In this document: positions 1 to 7,780 of the stretch, one piece after another
How positions within the stretch are numbered: the stretch's first letter is position 1
How the letters are laid out: every line of letters starts with the position of its first letter
Origin: an uncultured Agathobacter sp.
GTDB taxonomy: Bacteria > Bacillota > Clostridia > Lachnospirales > Lachnospiraceae
NCBI GenBank assembly: GCA_934359755.1
Contig: CAKRLV010000030.1
Span: 1-26,911, forward strand
Direction of reading: 5' to 3'
Length of the DNA: 26,911 nt
Translations under genes and position numbers: made by a program
The notes under the pieces: model-generated
What the model was told of the DNA's origin: nothing
The model's database searches: none
What the model saw: the letters and a program-made list of their open reading frames with translations, nothing else

Positions 1-1
1 G

Positions 2-340
2 GGTTATCTATTCGAGAATATGGAGAAAATTGATATACAGCAGTTGCGTCAGGAAGCAGAAGACTGGCGCAAGGTGATGGAGAAAGAACGTCAGAAAGTA
101 GAAGAAGAGCGCCAGAAAGCAGATAAAGAGCGCCAAAGGGCGGAAGAAGAGAGGACAAAATTTAAGAGTGCTGCATTCATGATACTGAAAATGTTTTTTG
201 GTGACACGGGTTTGGACATTACGAAAATTAAATCAGCTATAGATAGTGAAATGGATACAGATAAGATTGCTAATTGGATGAATGCTACAGAGAGTGACAT
301 AGATAAAATGGAATTATACAATAAAATACTTGAGAAGTAA
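2..340 (+). CDS. C-terminal part of Rpn/PD-(D/E)XK nuclease-type protein (5' end outside window)
   Basis: The frame is open from the first complete codon (reads GYLFENMEKIDIQQL), so the ATG at 20 is probably internal and the gene starts upstream of the window. What is visible is a charged coiled-coil stretch with repeated ERQK/EERQKAD units (about residues 15-50 from that ATG) and then a short helical tail ending in YNKILEK. A GYLFENMEK-like junction followed by a Glu/Arg-rich coiled coil is familiar to me from the C-termini of Rpn-family recombination-promoting nuclease/putative transposase proteins of Lachnospiraceae. That is recall, not a search. The catalytic domain would lie off the window. 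A decayed homologous segment lies at 5157-5300. Confidence 0.55.
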   Translation, partial: GYLFENMEKIDIQQLRQEAEDWRKVMEKERQKVEEERQKADKERQRAEEERTKFKSAAFMILKMFFGDTGLDITKIKSAIDSEMDTDKIANWMNATESDIDKMELYNKILEK

Positions 341-408
341 GACATATGAGTGATTTTTAAGGTTAAGAAGGTAAAAAGGAAATGTATAATTATTCATAGG
401 AGAAAAAA

Positions 409-1377
409 GTGCAGGAACAGGATTTTTTACAATTAGTGCAGATAATAGAGAGACAGCAAAATAAAATTGATGAACTGGAACAGACCGCGCAGGTTCTTAT
501 TCAGTCAAATAAGCAGTTGATTGATTGGGTAGATGGAATAGAAAAAGAGATTAATGATTACAAGAACAATGCTCCGTTTGAATTGTTGACGGATCAGACA
601 GCAAATGGATATTGGTATCCTCGAATTAAGAGCGCCAATGAGGCTGTTAAGGCAATGGTTGATGAACATAAGTCTATGGCGAGATTTGGGGATGGCGAGT
701 TTTCAGCAATTGCAGGACGAGTTCGTCATAAGTTTCAGTCTGAGGTGGATGAGAAGCTGGGGGCCAGATTATTAGAGGTTTTACATTCGCAAGAAGAGAA
801 TCTTATTATAGGTATAGCAAGTAATTATGGAAGCCTTGACAGATATACAGAGCAGTCGAAGCGGGAAATTAGAAGATATTTACAACCTAAGGTTAGAAAG
901 GAACATCTACAGCTTTTGTCCAAGGATAAGGTTTATTATGATGCATATGTCACTAGACCATATGTCATGTATGCCGACAATGATACGGAAGCACCTAAGA
1001 CTAGATTTGATGCACTTAAGAAAATATGGGATGGAAGGGACTGTGTTATTGTTGAGGGAGTTATGACAAGAGTTGGTGAGGGTACGGATTTGTTGAATAA
1101 TGCAATGTCCGTTGAGACTATTCTTGGACCAGCGGAGAATGCATTTAATGAGTATGACAGGTTGCTATCAGATTGTTTGAAGAAACCAAAGAATAAGTTA
1201 TTTCTCCTTGCACTTGGTCCTACTGCGACTGTTTTGGCATATGATTTGTGTAAAGCAGGATATCAGGCGATTGACATTGGACATTTGGATTTAGAATATG
1301 AATGGTTCTTGCGAGGCGAGGGAATTAGGGTTGAAGTGCCAGGTAAATACAATAATGAATTACCTGACACCGAATAG
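409..1377 (+). CDS. GT-D fold glycosyltransferase (DUF1792/SP_1767 family)
   Basis: A 322-residue protein with a GTG start and an AGGAG ribosome-binding site at 398-402. Residues 1-60 form a Gln/Glu-rich coiled coil (FLQLVQIIERQQNKIDELEQ). The rest matches the GT-D glycosyltransferase fold: RFGDGEF near residue 88 carries the DxE-type motif needed for catalysis in this family, followed by conserved stretches such as YVTRPYVMY, RVGEGTDLLNNA and LLALGPTATVLAYDL. Known members extend glycans on serine-rich adhesins in streptococci, and relatives occur in surface or flagellin glycosylation loci. The acceptor here is not shown by the sequence. The gene converges on a second glycosyltransferase 51 bp away. 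A TATAAT at 385-390 would start transcription on top of the ribosome-binding site, so I do not call a promoter. Confidence 0.85.
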   Translation: MQEQDFLQLVQIIERQQNKIDELEQTAQVLIQSNKQLIDWVDGIEKEINDYKNNAPFELLTDQTANGYWYPRIKSANEAVKAMVDEHKSMARFGDGEFSAIAGRVRHKFQSEVDEKLGARLLEVLHSQEENLIIGIASNYGSLDRYTEQSKREIRRYLQPKVRKEHLQLLSKDKVYYDAYVTRPYVMYADNDTEAPKTRFDALKKIWDGRDCVIVEGVMTRVGEGTDLLNNAMSVETILGPAENAFNEYDRLLSDCLKKPKNKLFLLALGPTATVLAYDLCKAGYQAIDIGHLDLEYEWFLRGEGIRVEVPGKYNNELPDTE

Positions 1378-1428
1378 TTTATATTTAGAGATGAAAATTA
1401 TAATTGAATATAATAAGTAGATGTTTTA

Positions 1429-2607
1429 TTAATGATTGAATACAATATTAAGCATTTCGTTTAGTCGACGAGGATAGTTATACAATTCGGCAACTTTTTC
1501 AAATGCATTGTGTGCTATTTCTCGTCTTATATTATCATGGTTGAGATAATATTGTGTTTTTTCAATCGCTTCCTCAAAGCTGGTGTAATAGTCATAATCT
1601 TCGCCTGGCACAAAAAATTCAGCAAGTTCACATTGATAATTGCTTAACATAAATCCTTCACATGCCATGATGTCAAATACACGTAAGGGTATTCCACTTC
1701 GAATCGCTTTAGAAGTAGGATTGAGGTTTATTTTACTTTGATTAAATATAATAGGCATCTCTGTTAAAGTTTTTGCAAATCCTCGGTTGCATACATGTGG
1801 TAAATATGATGTATCACTACCAGTATATAAATCGATTTCAAATCGGGAAGAGAGCCTATCAAGTAATCGTTGTCTTTCCATTGCTGTAATCTTGTTCCCG
1901 ATATACAATTGGGAGATGATAATTCTGTCTGTAAGAAAATTTTCCATCGGATATTGATAATAGTTTGGCATATGTAATTTGAAGTCATCAATTATACTTT
2001 GTGGCAATTGATCTTCAATAAAATAGTAGCCATATATATTTAATTGGGATTCTAACATCCCATCAAGGTATCCTTTAGTATATTCACTTATACCATCCAG
2101 TTTGTCATAAGGATTTTTTTCGGTATATAGAGAACCGACGAACGAAACATCACTATGGAATTTGGACAATGATTTATCGGTAGCTTGTTTTATTATATTT
2201 TGTTTGGAAGAAATATTTACTGCTAGTGGAAAATGAAATATATGCCCTGGATTTAGAGGGGCGATTTCGTTATACTGTTCTTTATCAAAAAGAAATACAT
2301 AGTTGCACTCATTTTGAATTGGTTTAGTAAAAAGTTCCATTACTGGTGAATCTACTATCCAGCTTATGTATGGAATTTTCATTATACGACACACTTCAGA
2401 TATTGATGGAAAGAAGTTAATTGTAAATACGACATCGCATGGATTAGATAACAAAGCTGTGCTTACGAGCTTTGCGATTTTTCCTAAGGTTAGGTCTTTA
2501 TTATATATTTCGTTGGTGATTTCTATAATGTCATGTCCAAGTTCCATTAGTCCATCGATTAAATCTGGTTCACATATGCTGCCGTATCGGTATAGTAGTA
2601 CTTTCAT
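1429..2607 (-). CDS. CgeB/DUF3880-type glycosyltransferase
   Basis: A 392-residue protein on the minus strand. Its ATG is preceded by AGGAG (complement of 2614-2618). The N-terminal half (MKVLLYRYGSI, then LMELGHDIIEI and PYISWIVDSP) resembles the DUF3880 Rossmann-like domain. The C-terminal third resembles the GT-B acceptor/donor half (Glyco_trans_1_2), with KINLNPTSKAIRSGIPLRVFDIMACEGF, a variant of the typical N-x-R-x-fE-x-acG-x-f pattern, near residues 295-320. Such spore maturation CgeB-like enzymes transfer sugars onto surface proteins or flagellin. No signal peptide or membrane segment is seen, so it should be cytoplasmic. It is convergent with the GT-D gene. Both being present suggests one glycosylation function, but they are not an operon. 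Donor and acceptor sugars are unknown. Confidence 0.8.
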   Translation of the reverse strand: MKVLLYRYGSICEPDLIDGLMELGHDIIEITNEIYNKDLTLGKIAKLVSTALLSNPCDVVFTINFFPSISEVCRIMKIPYISWIVDSPVMELFTKPIQNECNYVFLFDKEQYNEIAPLNPGHIFHFPLAVNISSKQNIIKQATDKSLSKFHSDVSFVGSLYTEKNPYDKLDGISEYTKGYLDGMLESQLNIYGYYFIEDQLPQSIIDDFKLHMPNYYQYPMENFLTDRIIISQLYIGNKITAMERQRLLDRLSSRFEIDLYTGSDTSYLPHVCNRGFAKTLTEMPIIFNQSKINLNPTSKAIRSGIPLRVFDIMACEGFMLSNYQCELAEFFVPGEDYDYYTSFEEAIEKTQYYLNHDNIRREIAHNAFEKVAELYNYPRRLNEMLNIVFNH

Positions 2608-2704
2608 TGTATTCTCCTGTTATGTGTTTAGAACATTATGTATAATACAATCATAGTACCATAGATTTTTAATATTGTAATTAGAAAGTTTTTGGATAGT
2701 CGAG

Positions 2705-2746
2705 GAACAAAATGGGAACCTAGATTGAAAAGTTCCAATTTGTTTC
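2705..2746 (+). repeat. Imperfect inverted repeat over a promoter
   Basis: Left arm 2705-2721 (GAACAAAATGGGAACCT) and right arm 2730-2746 (AAGTTCCAATTTGTTTC) match at 13 of 17 positions around an 8-nt centre. The right arm fills the spacer between the -35 and -10 boxes of the promoter at 2725-2753. It could be an operator or chance AT-rich symmetry. Confidence 0.35.
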
Positions 2747-2753
2747 ATATAAT
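2725..2753 (+). promoter_or_regulatory. Sigma-A promoter, TTGAAA-N17-TATAAT
   Basis: TTGAAA at 2725-2730 and TATAAT at 2748-2753 are separated by exactly 17 nt. Transcription would start near 2760. That is about 65 nt before the broken reading frame at 2826 and about 227 nt before the BIG2 surface protein gene, which appears to have no nearer promoter. Confidence 0.65.
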
Positions 2754-2825
2754 GGGAATATATTTTAGACAATTTGAAATTTTGTAAGCGCCTGGTATAG
2801 TGTTTTCTAATGCCAGAATGGTTTT

Positions 2826-2985
2826 ATGAAGACACAGGAGATTTTTACGTTCAGAAATAGAATCCAGCAGATGATATCCCAATTCGGGAAATGATGAATT
2901 TTATAAAGCAATAAATTCAAAAATATATGTTGAATTGAGAAATAGTTCGCTAGAGCAAAGTAATTTCAGAGTGGGGGAATATATA
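2826..2985 (+). pseudogene. Frameshifted N-terminal fragment of an unrecognised gene
   Basis: From ATG 2826 the frame reads MKTQEIFTFRNRIQQMISQF and stops at 2892. Shifting one frame at about 2884-2890 gives a protein-like continuation, NDEFYKAINSKIYVE then LRNSSLEQSNFRVGEYI, which runs to the start of the next gene. Both halves have credible amino-acid composition, and a good promoter lies just upstream. I infer a gene start broken by a frameshift and truncated by the downstream gene. I do not recognise the family, and no ribosome-binding site is evident at 2826. It is short enough that it could be coincidental. Confidence 0.35.
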
Positions 2986-2986
2986 T

Positions 2987-5176
2987 ATGAACAAAAGAAA
3001 AATCTGCAACAAAATATTTACAATTATAATGTCGTTTGTAATTTTATTAACAATTTTTGCGGTCCCAGATACGCATGTATTTGCAAAATCACAAGTTAAA
3101 AAACTAGTTTTAACCCAAAGCAAATATGAGACTTATGTTGGAAAGAATATTGCAATTAAGGTTAATAAATCTAAATCGGCAAAGGCTTATAGAAATGCAG
3201 GGGTGGAATATATCAGTTCTAACAAGAGAATTGCTACGGTTAATTCTAAAGGTATTGTGAAGCCTAAAAAGAACGGAACGGTAAAGATTACGGTTGTCCT
3301 GAAAAAGAACAAAAAGGTCAAAGCTGCCTGCAAAGTCAGAATATACAAAGCAACTAACAAGATTAAATTGATAAGTAAAAAGTCGTATACACTTAAAGTA
3401 GGCAAAAAACTCAGACTTAGGGCAAAAGTTATTTCGCCTCAGAAAGGTGCAATGCCAATTACATGGTCATCATCAAATCAGAAAGTAGCAAAGGTAGATT
3501 CAAAGGGCAATCTAGTTGCCAGACAGGCTGGACGTGCTACTATTTTTGCAAAATCTGGTAAAAACCGTGTGAGTGTTAAAATAGCTGTAAAAAAAGATGA
3601 TGAAGAAAATCCTGTTGATCCGGAGGAACCGGAAACACCATCTGCTACTAACTATACATACAGGATTACTCCGATTCTGCCTCCGTTTAATGAGTATTTT
3701 TTCATAGAGACAGATAATCCGGATCCTTTGTCATTTAGATTTGCTGACAAATCATCGAAATATTCAGATGATTCCCAAATAGACTTACGCACGGTAAGTA
3801 TATCGGACAATCCAACTATATATGCGGATATTAACTACGAAAATACCCAGACAGGACGTGTGAATGGTGGCTATATTTTTGATAGCTTTGACACTGATGG
3901 TGGTGAGCTTGTACTGCAGACCAAAGATGATTCAGGCTCATGGGTTGATACGGATATTAAGTTTACGATTGCTTCTTTGGTGGATGTATCTGACTACCTG
4001 ATAAGTAATTACGCTGTAAAATCAGACTTCTTTGATAATATGGATGCTGTACAGAGTGGTTTTTCTTCTATATGTCTTTACAGTGGTTCTTATATTCGTG
4101 GTGAGTTATACAAGAAGGTGGATTTCTGGTCGTTGTCAACATCTCCACACATGGATCAGAGCTTATATATTCAGTCACCTTATGGAAGGCGAGATAATAA
4201 GAGTATTTTTGCTACGGCAATTTATCCGTTTAGGTATGATTCACTCGGTTTTCCGGGAATTCTAAAAAGTGTTGCACAGAGGCTGGATAGTACGGTAACA
4301 GTTGCGTGGAATGAGAATTATCATTATTTGATTGATATTACTTATAATGGGCAGACGCGTTCTTATGGTGGCGCTGGCAATGGAGAAGGTCAGGGAATAA
4401 GTCAGGATCAGATTACGCAATATTTTACTTTTGGTGCTAACGGTACGAATATTTCGCTGGAGAATGTGAGAACCCTTTTGAATCAGTACGCATCTGTTGA
4501 AATGACAGATGATGTTCCGACAGATGGTGCTCTTACATGGGAAAGTGTCTGTAATACAGTTGGCGGCGGCTCATGGGTTTCTCTGACTGGAATCAGGAAT
4601 GTTTTTGGCAGTACAGGTGTGGCTTATACATATTTATATAGAAATGGTGATGGAACAAGTTTTTATAGTGATAGAATGGATAATGGCTCACAAATGTATT
4701 ATTCAGGTGATCTTAGATATGCCTCTGATGCATGGGTTGACGGAAGATATATTGATGCCTGGGAGAATTACGTGCCTGGAGCAAAATTCGAAGAACATCC
4801 TACGAGTGATGTTATCGTAAAAGATGTATCTGTACCTCAGATAGAATATGAGAGATCTTATAATGTCAGTAGCGGGAAAAGGAAATATGTCATAAAAAAT
4901 ATTATCCAAAAGCCACAGACAATTTTGTACGAATATTCTTCCGCTGATAATAAATGGGAAGCAAGTGGTGTGAAGTTTGATGATGGTTGCGCTAATCATA
5001 TGACACTTACGAATATGGTTGAGGAGGGGGCAATTGATGAGTCTTATCTTGATGCATTCACCCTTACGCAGGATGAGGTCACAGCTATGGCACCAGATAG
5101 AAATACAAATATCATCCCGACAGGTTATTATGTGTATGATGGAACTATGGCACCCGGGACATATTATGGAAATTGA
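2987..5176 (+). CDS. Secreted surface protein with two BIG2 Ig-like domains and unknown C-terminal region
   Basis: A 729-residue protein with ATG after a G-rich ribosome-binding site (GTGGGGG at 2971). Residues 1-33 form a signal peptide: a Lys/Arg start, a hydrophobic core IIMSFVILLTIFAV, and a likely cut after HVFA. Two lysine-rich BIG2 domains follow at about 37-119 and 124-202. The second carries the typical ITWSSSNQKVAKVDSKGNL signature followed by AGRATI. An acidic proline-rich linker (about 203-222) leads to roughly 505 residues rich in Asp, Tyr, Gly and Asn that I cannot assign. No LPXTG motif or C-terminal membrane anchor is present, so it is either released or held non-covalently. 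The stop codon lies inside a decayed Rpn-gene repeat, so the original C-terminus may have been altered. It is presumably transcribed from the promoter at 2725-2753. Confidence 0.85.
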   Translation: MNKRKICNKIFTIIMSFVILLTIFAVPDTHVFAKSQVKKLVLTQSKYETYVGKNIAIKVNKSKSAKAYRNAGVEYISSNKRIATVNSKGIVKPKKNGTVKITVVLKKNKKVKAACKVRIYKATNKIKLISKKSYTLKVGKKLRLRAKVISPQKGAMPITWSSSNQKVAKVDSKGNLVARQAGRATIFAKSGKNRVSVKIAVKKDDEENPVDPEEPETPSATNYTYRITPILPPFNEYFFIETDNPDPLSFRFADKSSKYSDDSQIDLRTVSISDNPTIYADINYENTQTGRVNGGYIFDSFDTDGGELVLQTKDDSGSWVDTDIKFTIASLVDVSDYLISNYAVKSDFFDNMDAVQSGFSSICLYSGSYIRGELYKKVDFWSLSTSPHMDQSLYIQSPYGRRDNKSIFATAIYPFRYDSLGFPGILKSVAQRLDSTVTVAWNENYHYLIDITYNGQTRSYGGAGNGEGQGISQDQITQYFTFGANGTNISLENVRTLLNQYASVEMTDDVPTDGALTWESVCNTVGGGSWVSLTGIRNVFGSTGVAYTYLYRNGDGTSFYSDRMDNGSQMYYSGDLRYASDAWVDGRYIDAWENYVPGAKFEEHPTSDVIVKDVSVPQIEYERSYNVSSGKRKYVIKNIIQKPQTILYEYSSADNKWEASGVKFDDGCANHMTLTNMVEEGAIDESYLDAFTLTQDEVTAMAPDRNTNIIPTGYYVYDGTMAPGTYYGN

Positions 5177-5300
5177 TATACAGCAGTTACGCCATGAGGC
5201 GGAAGACTGGAGTAAGGTGACGGAAGAAGAGCGACAGAGAGCAGAAGTAAAGAAATACTTGAGAAGTAAGTATAAAAAGACTTCTATGCAATTTATATGA
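5157..5300 (+). pseudogene. Decayed copy of Rpn-type gene 3' end
   Basis: This stretch aligns with the gene at the start of the window. From ATG 5166 it encodes MEIDIQQLRHEAEDW (upstream copy MEKIDIQQLRQEAEDW), then keeps the coiled-coil start and jumps to a segment identical over 18 nt (5253-5270 equals 324-341) but in another frame. About 190 bp of the middle are missing. Differences are mainly at third codon positions, so this is an older paralogue remnant rather than a fresh duplication. The BIG2 gene stops inside it, and its residual 44-codon frame ends at 5300, overlapping a possible upstream start of the PHP gene. Confidence 0.65.
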
Positions 5301-5323
5301 TTAAAAAAAGGGATGGACGGAAA

Positions 5324-6148
5324 ATGTATATAGATTTACATTCGCATACAACAGCTTCCGATGGACAATATTCTCCATCGGAACTCATAAATATGGCAAA
5401 AGAAAAAGGGATACAAAGATTTGCAATTACTGACCATGATACGGTATCTGGTCTTGATGAAGCTGCGAAGACAGCAGAAACAGTGGATATGAATTTTATA
5501 CCGGGAATTGAGATAAGCACTCATAAAGGTGTAGAGATTCATATGCTTGGATTATACATAGATTACAGGAATCCTGAACTTGTCAGAGAATGTGAAGGTT
5601 TTGAGGAAAGCAGAGCTAACAGAGCGCAAAGGATATGCGAATACCTCAATAACATTAAGATTCCTGTAGTTCTAGAAGAAGTCAGGGAGTATGCTGGAGA
5701 AGGTTCAATAGGGCGTCCGCATTTTGCACGATGGCTTCAGGAGTATGGATATGTTGAGACGAGGAGAGAAGCCTTTAGCAGATATCTTGATACGCCGAGA
5801 TTTAAGGCCGCTACGGAGAGAACAAAGCCGGAACCAGAAGTGGCAATCGAGTTGATACATAAAGCTGGCGGAATAGCAGTTTTAGCACATCCAGGACTTC
5901 TTAAACTTGGAAAGCGCAATCAGGAAAGTTTGATTAGAACTTTGAAAGCGGCTGGTCTTGATGGACTTGAATGTTTCTATAGCAAACATGACAGGAAACA
6001 GGAAGAATATTATTTAAGACTTGCGGAAGAATATAATCTGAAAGTCTCATGTGGCTCTGACTTTCATGGAGAGAAAGTCAAGCCAGATGTGACTCTTGGA
6101 ATGAATCTGGATGAGAAGAGATTAAAGGATATATCTATTCTCGTTTAG
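5324..6148 (+). CDS. PHP-domain metallophosphoesterase (TrpH/YciV, RNase AM type)
   Basis: A 274-residue protein from ATG 5324. This start is preferred because it begins directly at MYIDLHSHT, the family's normal N-terminus, after AAGGGATGG. An in-frame ATG at 5297 would add nine residues but has no ribosome-binding site. The PHP metal-binding set is visible: H6-x-H8, D13, ITDHDT (H38), GIEIS (E63), IH73MLG, GRPHFARWL, VLAHPG and the final GSDFHG. Characterised relatives remove the 3' phosphate from 3',5'-bisphosphonucleotides and act as a 5'-3' exonuclease on short or 5'-monophosphate RNA. The role is therefore RNA or nucleotide turnover in the cytoplasm. Its last 14 bp overlap the convergent MATE gene. 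Confidence 0.9.
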   Translation: MYIDLHSHTTASDGQYSPSELINMAKEKGIQRFAITDHDTVSGLDEAAKTAETVDMNFIPGIEISTHKGVEIHMLGLYIDYRNPELVRECEGFEESRANRAQRICEYLNNIKIPVVLEEVREYAGEGSIGRPHFARWLQEYGYVETRREAFSRYLDTPRFKAATERTKPEPEVAIELIHKAGGIAVLAHPGLLKLGKRNQESLIRTLKAAGLDGLECFYSKHDRKQEEYYLRLAEEYNLKVSCGSDFHGEKVKPDVTLGMNLDEKRLKDISILV

Positions 6149-7481
6149 TACGTATCAGAAATAAAATACCTATAGCGAGTAAAGCAGCTTTTGTTATATT
6201 ATCACCAATCATACAGTACCATACATGATTGATGCCCATGCCAAGTATTCTTACGAATATAAAAGAGCCAAGAATTCGGATGCCCCATCGGGTGATGAGC
6301 TCCACAACAAGTGGATACTTTGTACGCCCCATTCCAGCATAGATACCATCCATTACTGCGGCGCTGCCAAATATTGGTTCTGTAAATGCGACTATTCTAA
6401 GTAAAGTGGTTCCTATTTTTATAACCTGAGGGTCTTTTGTAAATATACGCATCATTGCGTCGGCGCCTACAAAGAGTGCGATTCCAGATATGCACATTAA
6501 TGCAAATACAATAGAAATTGAAAGAACCATGACGCTGTGTTCCTTTTTTCTATTCTTCTCACCAATTGCATTTCCTATTAAGGTTGATGTAGCGGCTTGC
6601 ATTCCGTACCCTGGTATGTAGAAAATGGTCTCGGCAGTAATTGCAATTGAATGCGCTGCATATATTGTTGTTTTCATTGAGGATACAAGGCTTGTTGCTA
6701 CAATGTATCCACTGCACGAAACAAATTGAGTGAACATGACTGGTATCCCTATTCTGAGGCAGTCAGACATAACAGGTTTATCGAACTTTATGTGTTTAAG
6801 ATCTACCTTCAGTATTGGATTGCGCAAGAATGCAATGACGGTGAGAATACTTCCGACAGTATATGATATGGCAGTTGCAATTCCTGCTCCGATCGCGCCA
6901 AAGGCCAACATGTATATGAATACATAATTAAGACAAGTGTTTAGGATATTCATGAACACGTTGATTCGCATTGGTGTTTTGGTGTCACCTGTTGAACGTA
7001 TTGCTGCACCGAATATTACCATGCCTGAGCGGAGTAATATTGGCAGATTGATAAGTGTAAAGTATATTGAACCATCTCGACGTATAGAAGGATCTGCACC
7101 CATCCATATAGGCATATAAGGGGCAATTGACATAGTTACTATAGTCAGAAAAATTCCAGCGCCCAGCGCAGCTAGTATTGCCTGGTGAGCAGCTTTTGTT
7201 ATTTTTTCTTGATTTTTTTCACCGATTGCGCGGGCAATATATGACAGAAATCCAATTCCTAAAGAATAGATTACGCTATTGATAGTCCAGTTGTAGGTTG
7301 AACTTAGTGACACTGTGGCAGTAGCAGAAGCTCCAAGTCTGCCAACCATAGCGGTGTCTACATATTGGACGATGGTAGACAGAAACTGTTCGAGCACAGT
7401 CGGCCATGCAAGTGTTATAAATGCAAGCAGCACGGTTTTGTTTTCTTTAAAGTATTTTTTCATATTGATAATTCCAATCAT
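6135..7481 (-). CDS. MATE-family multidrug/cation antiporter
   Basis: A 448-residue polytopic membrane protein with about twelve hydrophobic segments in two pseudo-repeats. Family signatures are LAWPTVLEQFLSTIVQYVDTAMVGRLGASA at the N-terminus and GYGMQAATSTLIGNAIGE at the start of the second half. MATE proteins export cationic compounds or drugs using a sodium or proton gradient; the substrate cannot be read from sequence. No clear ribosome-binding site precedes ATG 7481, and ATG 7463 (MKKYFKENK) is an alternative start giving 442 residues. The 3' end overlaps the convergent PHP gene by 14 bp. The upstream spacer contains a likely promoter (7519-7547) and the 52-bp repeat array, which points to dedicated regulation. 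Confidence 0.93.
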   Translation of the reverse strand: MIGIINMKKYFKENKTVLLAFITLAWPTVLEQFLSTIVQYVDTAMVGRLGASATATVSLSSTYNWTINSVIYSLGIGFLSYIARAIGEKNQEKITKAAHQAILAALGAGIFLTIVTMSIAPYMPIWMGADPSIRRDGSIYFTLINLPILLRSGMVIFGAAIRSTGDTKTPMRINVFMNILNTCLNYVFIYMLAFGAIGAGIATAISYTVGSILTVIAFLRNPILKVDLKHIKFDKPVMSDCLRIGIPVMFTQFVSCSGYIVATSLVSSMKTTIYAAHSIAITAETIFYIPGYGMQAATSTLIGNAIGEKNRKKEHSVMVLSISIVFALMCISGIALFVGADAMMRIFTKDPQVIKIGTTLLRIVAFTEPIFGSAAVMDGIYAGMGRTKYPLVVELITRWGIRILGSFIFVRILGMGINHVWYCMIGDNITKAALLAIGILFLIRTKRE

Positions 7482-7518
7482 TTTAAATTAAATTGTTCTG
7501 GATAATTGCGCTTAATTG

Positions 7519-7547
7519 ATTATAGGCTATATATTGCTATATCTTAA
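7519..7547 (-). promoter_or_regulatory. Possible MATE-gene promoter with embedded repeat core
   Basis: On the minus strand TTAAGA (7542-7547) and TATAAT (7519-7524) are 17 nt apart. The spacer holds GGCTATATATTGCT (7525-7538), whose complement AGCAATATATAGCC matches the array core AGCAAAATATAGCT at 12 of 14 positions. The -35 box is weak (4 of 6). Confidence 0.4.
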
Positions 7548-7749
7548 AACAGACATAAACTATGCCATAGGGCTACAGCAAAATATAGCTACGTCATAAA
7601 GCAGACAAAAACCATGCCATAGGGCTACAGCAAAATATAGGTACGTCTTAAAACAGACATAAACTATGCCATAGGGCTACAGCAAAATATAGCTACGTCT
7701 TAAAACAGACATAAACTATGCCATAGGGCTACAGCAACATATTGTAGCA
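7542..7749 (+). repeat. Four tandem 52-bp repeats
   Basis: Copies start at 7542, 7594, 7646 and 7698 with an exact 52-bp period. Copies 1 and 3 are identical, copy 2 differs at a few positions, and copy 4 matches for 40 bp and then diverges. Each unit contains GTCT-N6-AGAC (across the unit boundary), the palindrome CTATGCCATAG, and the core AGCAAAATATAGCT (7577, 7629, 7681; degenerate at 7733). There are no unique spacers, so it is not CRISPR, and no reading frame spans it. It fills most of the 426-bp spacer between the divergent MATE and DUF2383-like genes. Confidence 0.9.
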
Positions 7750-7780
7750 TGCGGATAATTTGATGTCTACACTCTCAAAA

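Noticed and set aside
363..390. TTAAGA-N16-TATAAT promoter before the GT-D gene
   Set aside because: The transcript would begin at the ribosome-binding site, leaving essentially no leader, and the -35 is weak.
1340..1366. CAGGTAA/TTACCTG hairpin near the end of the GT-D gene as a terminator
   Set aside because: It lies inside the coding sequence, has a 13-nt AT-rich loop, and no T-run follows on either strand.
7542..7749. CRISPR array
   Set aside because: The repeats are directly adjacent with an identical 52-bp period and no unique spacers, and there are no cas genes.
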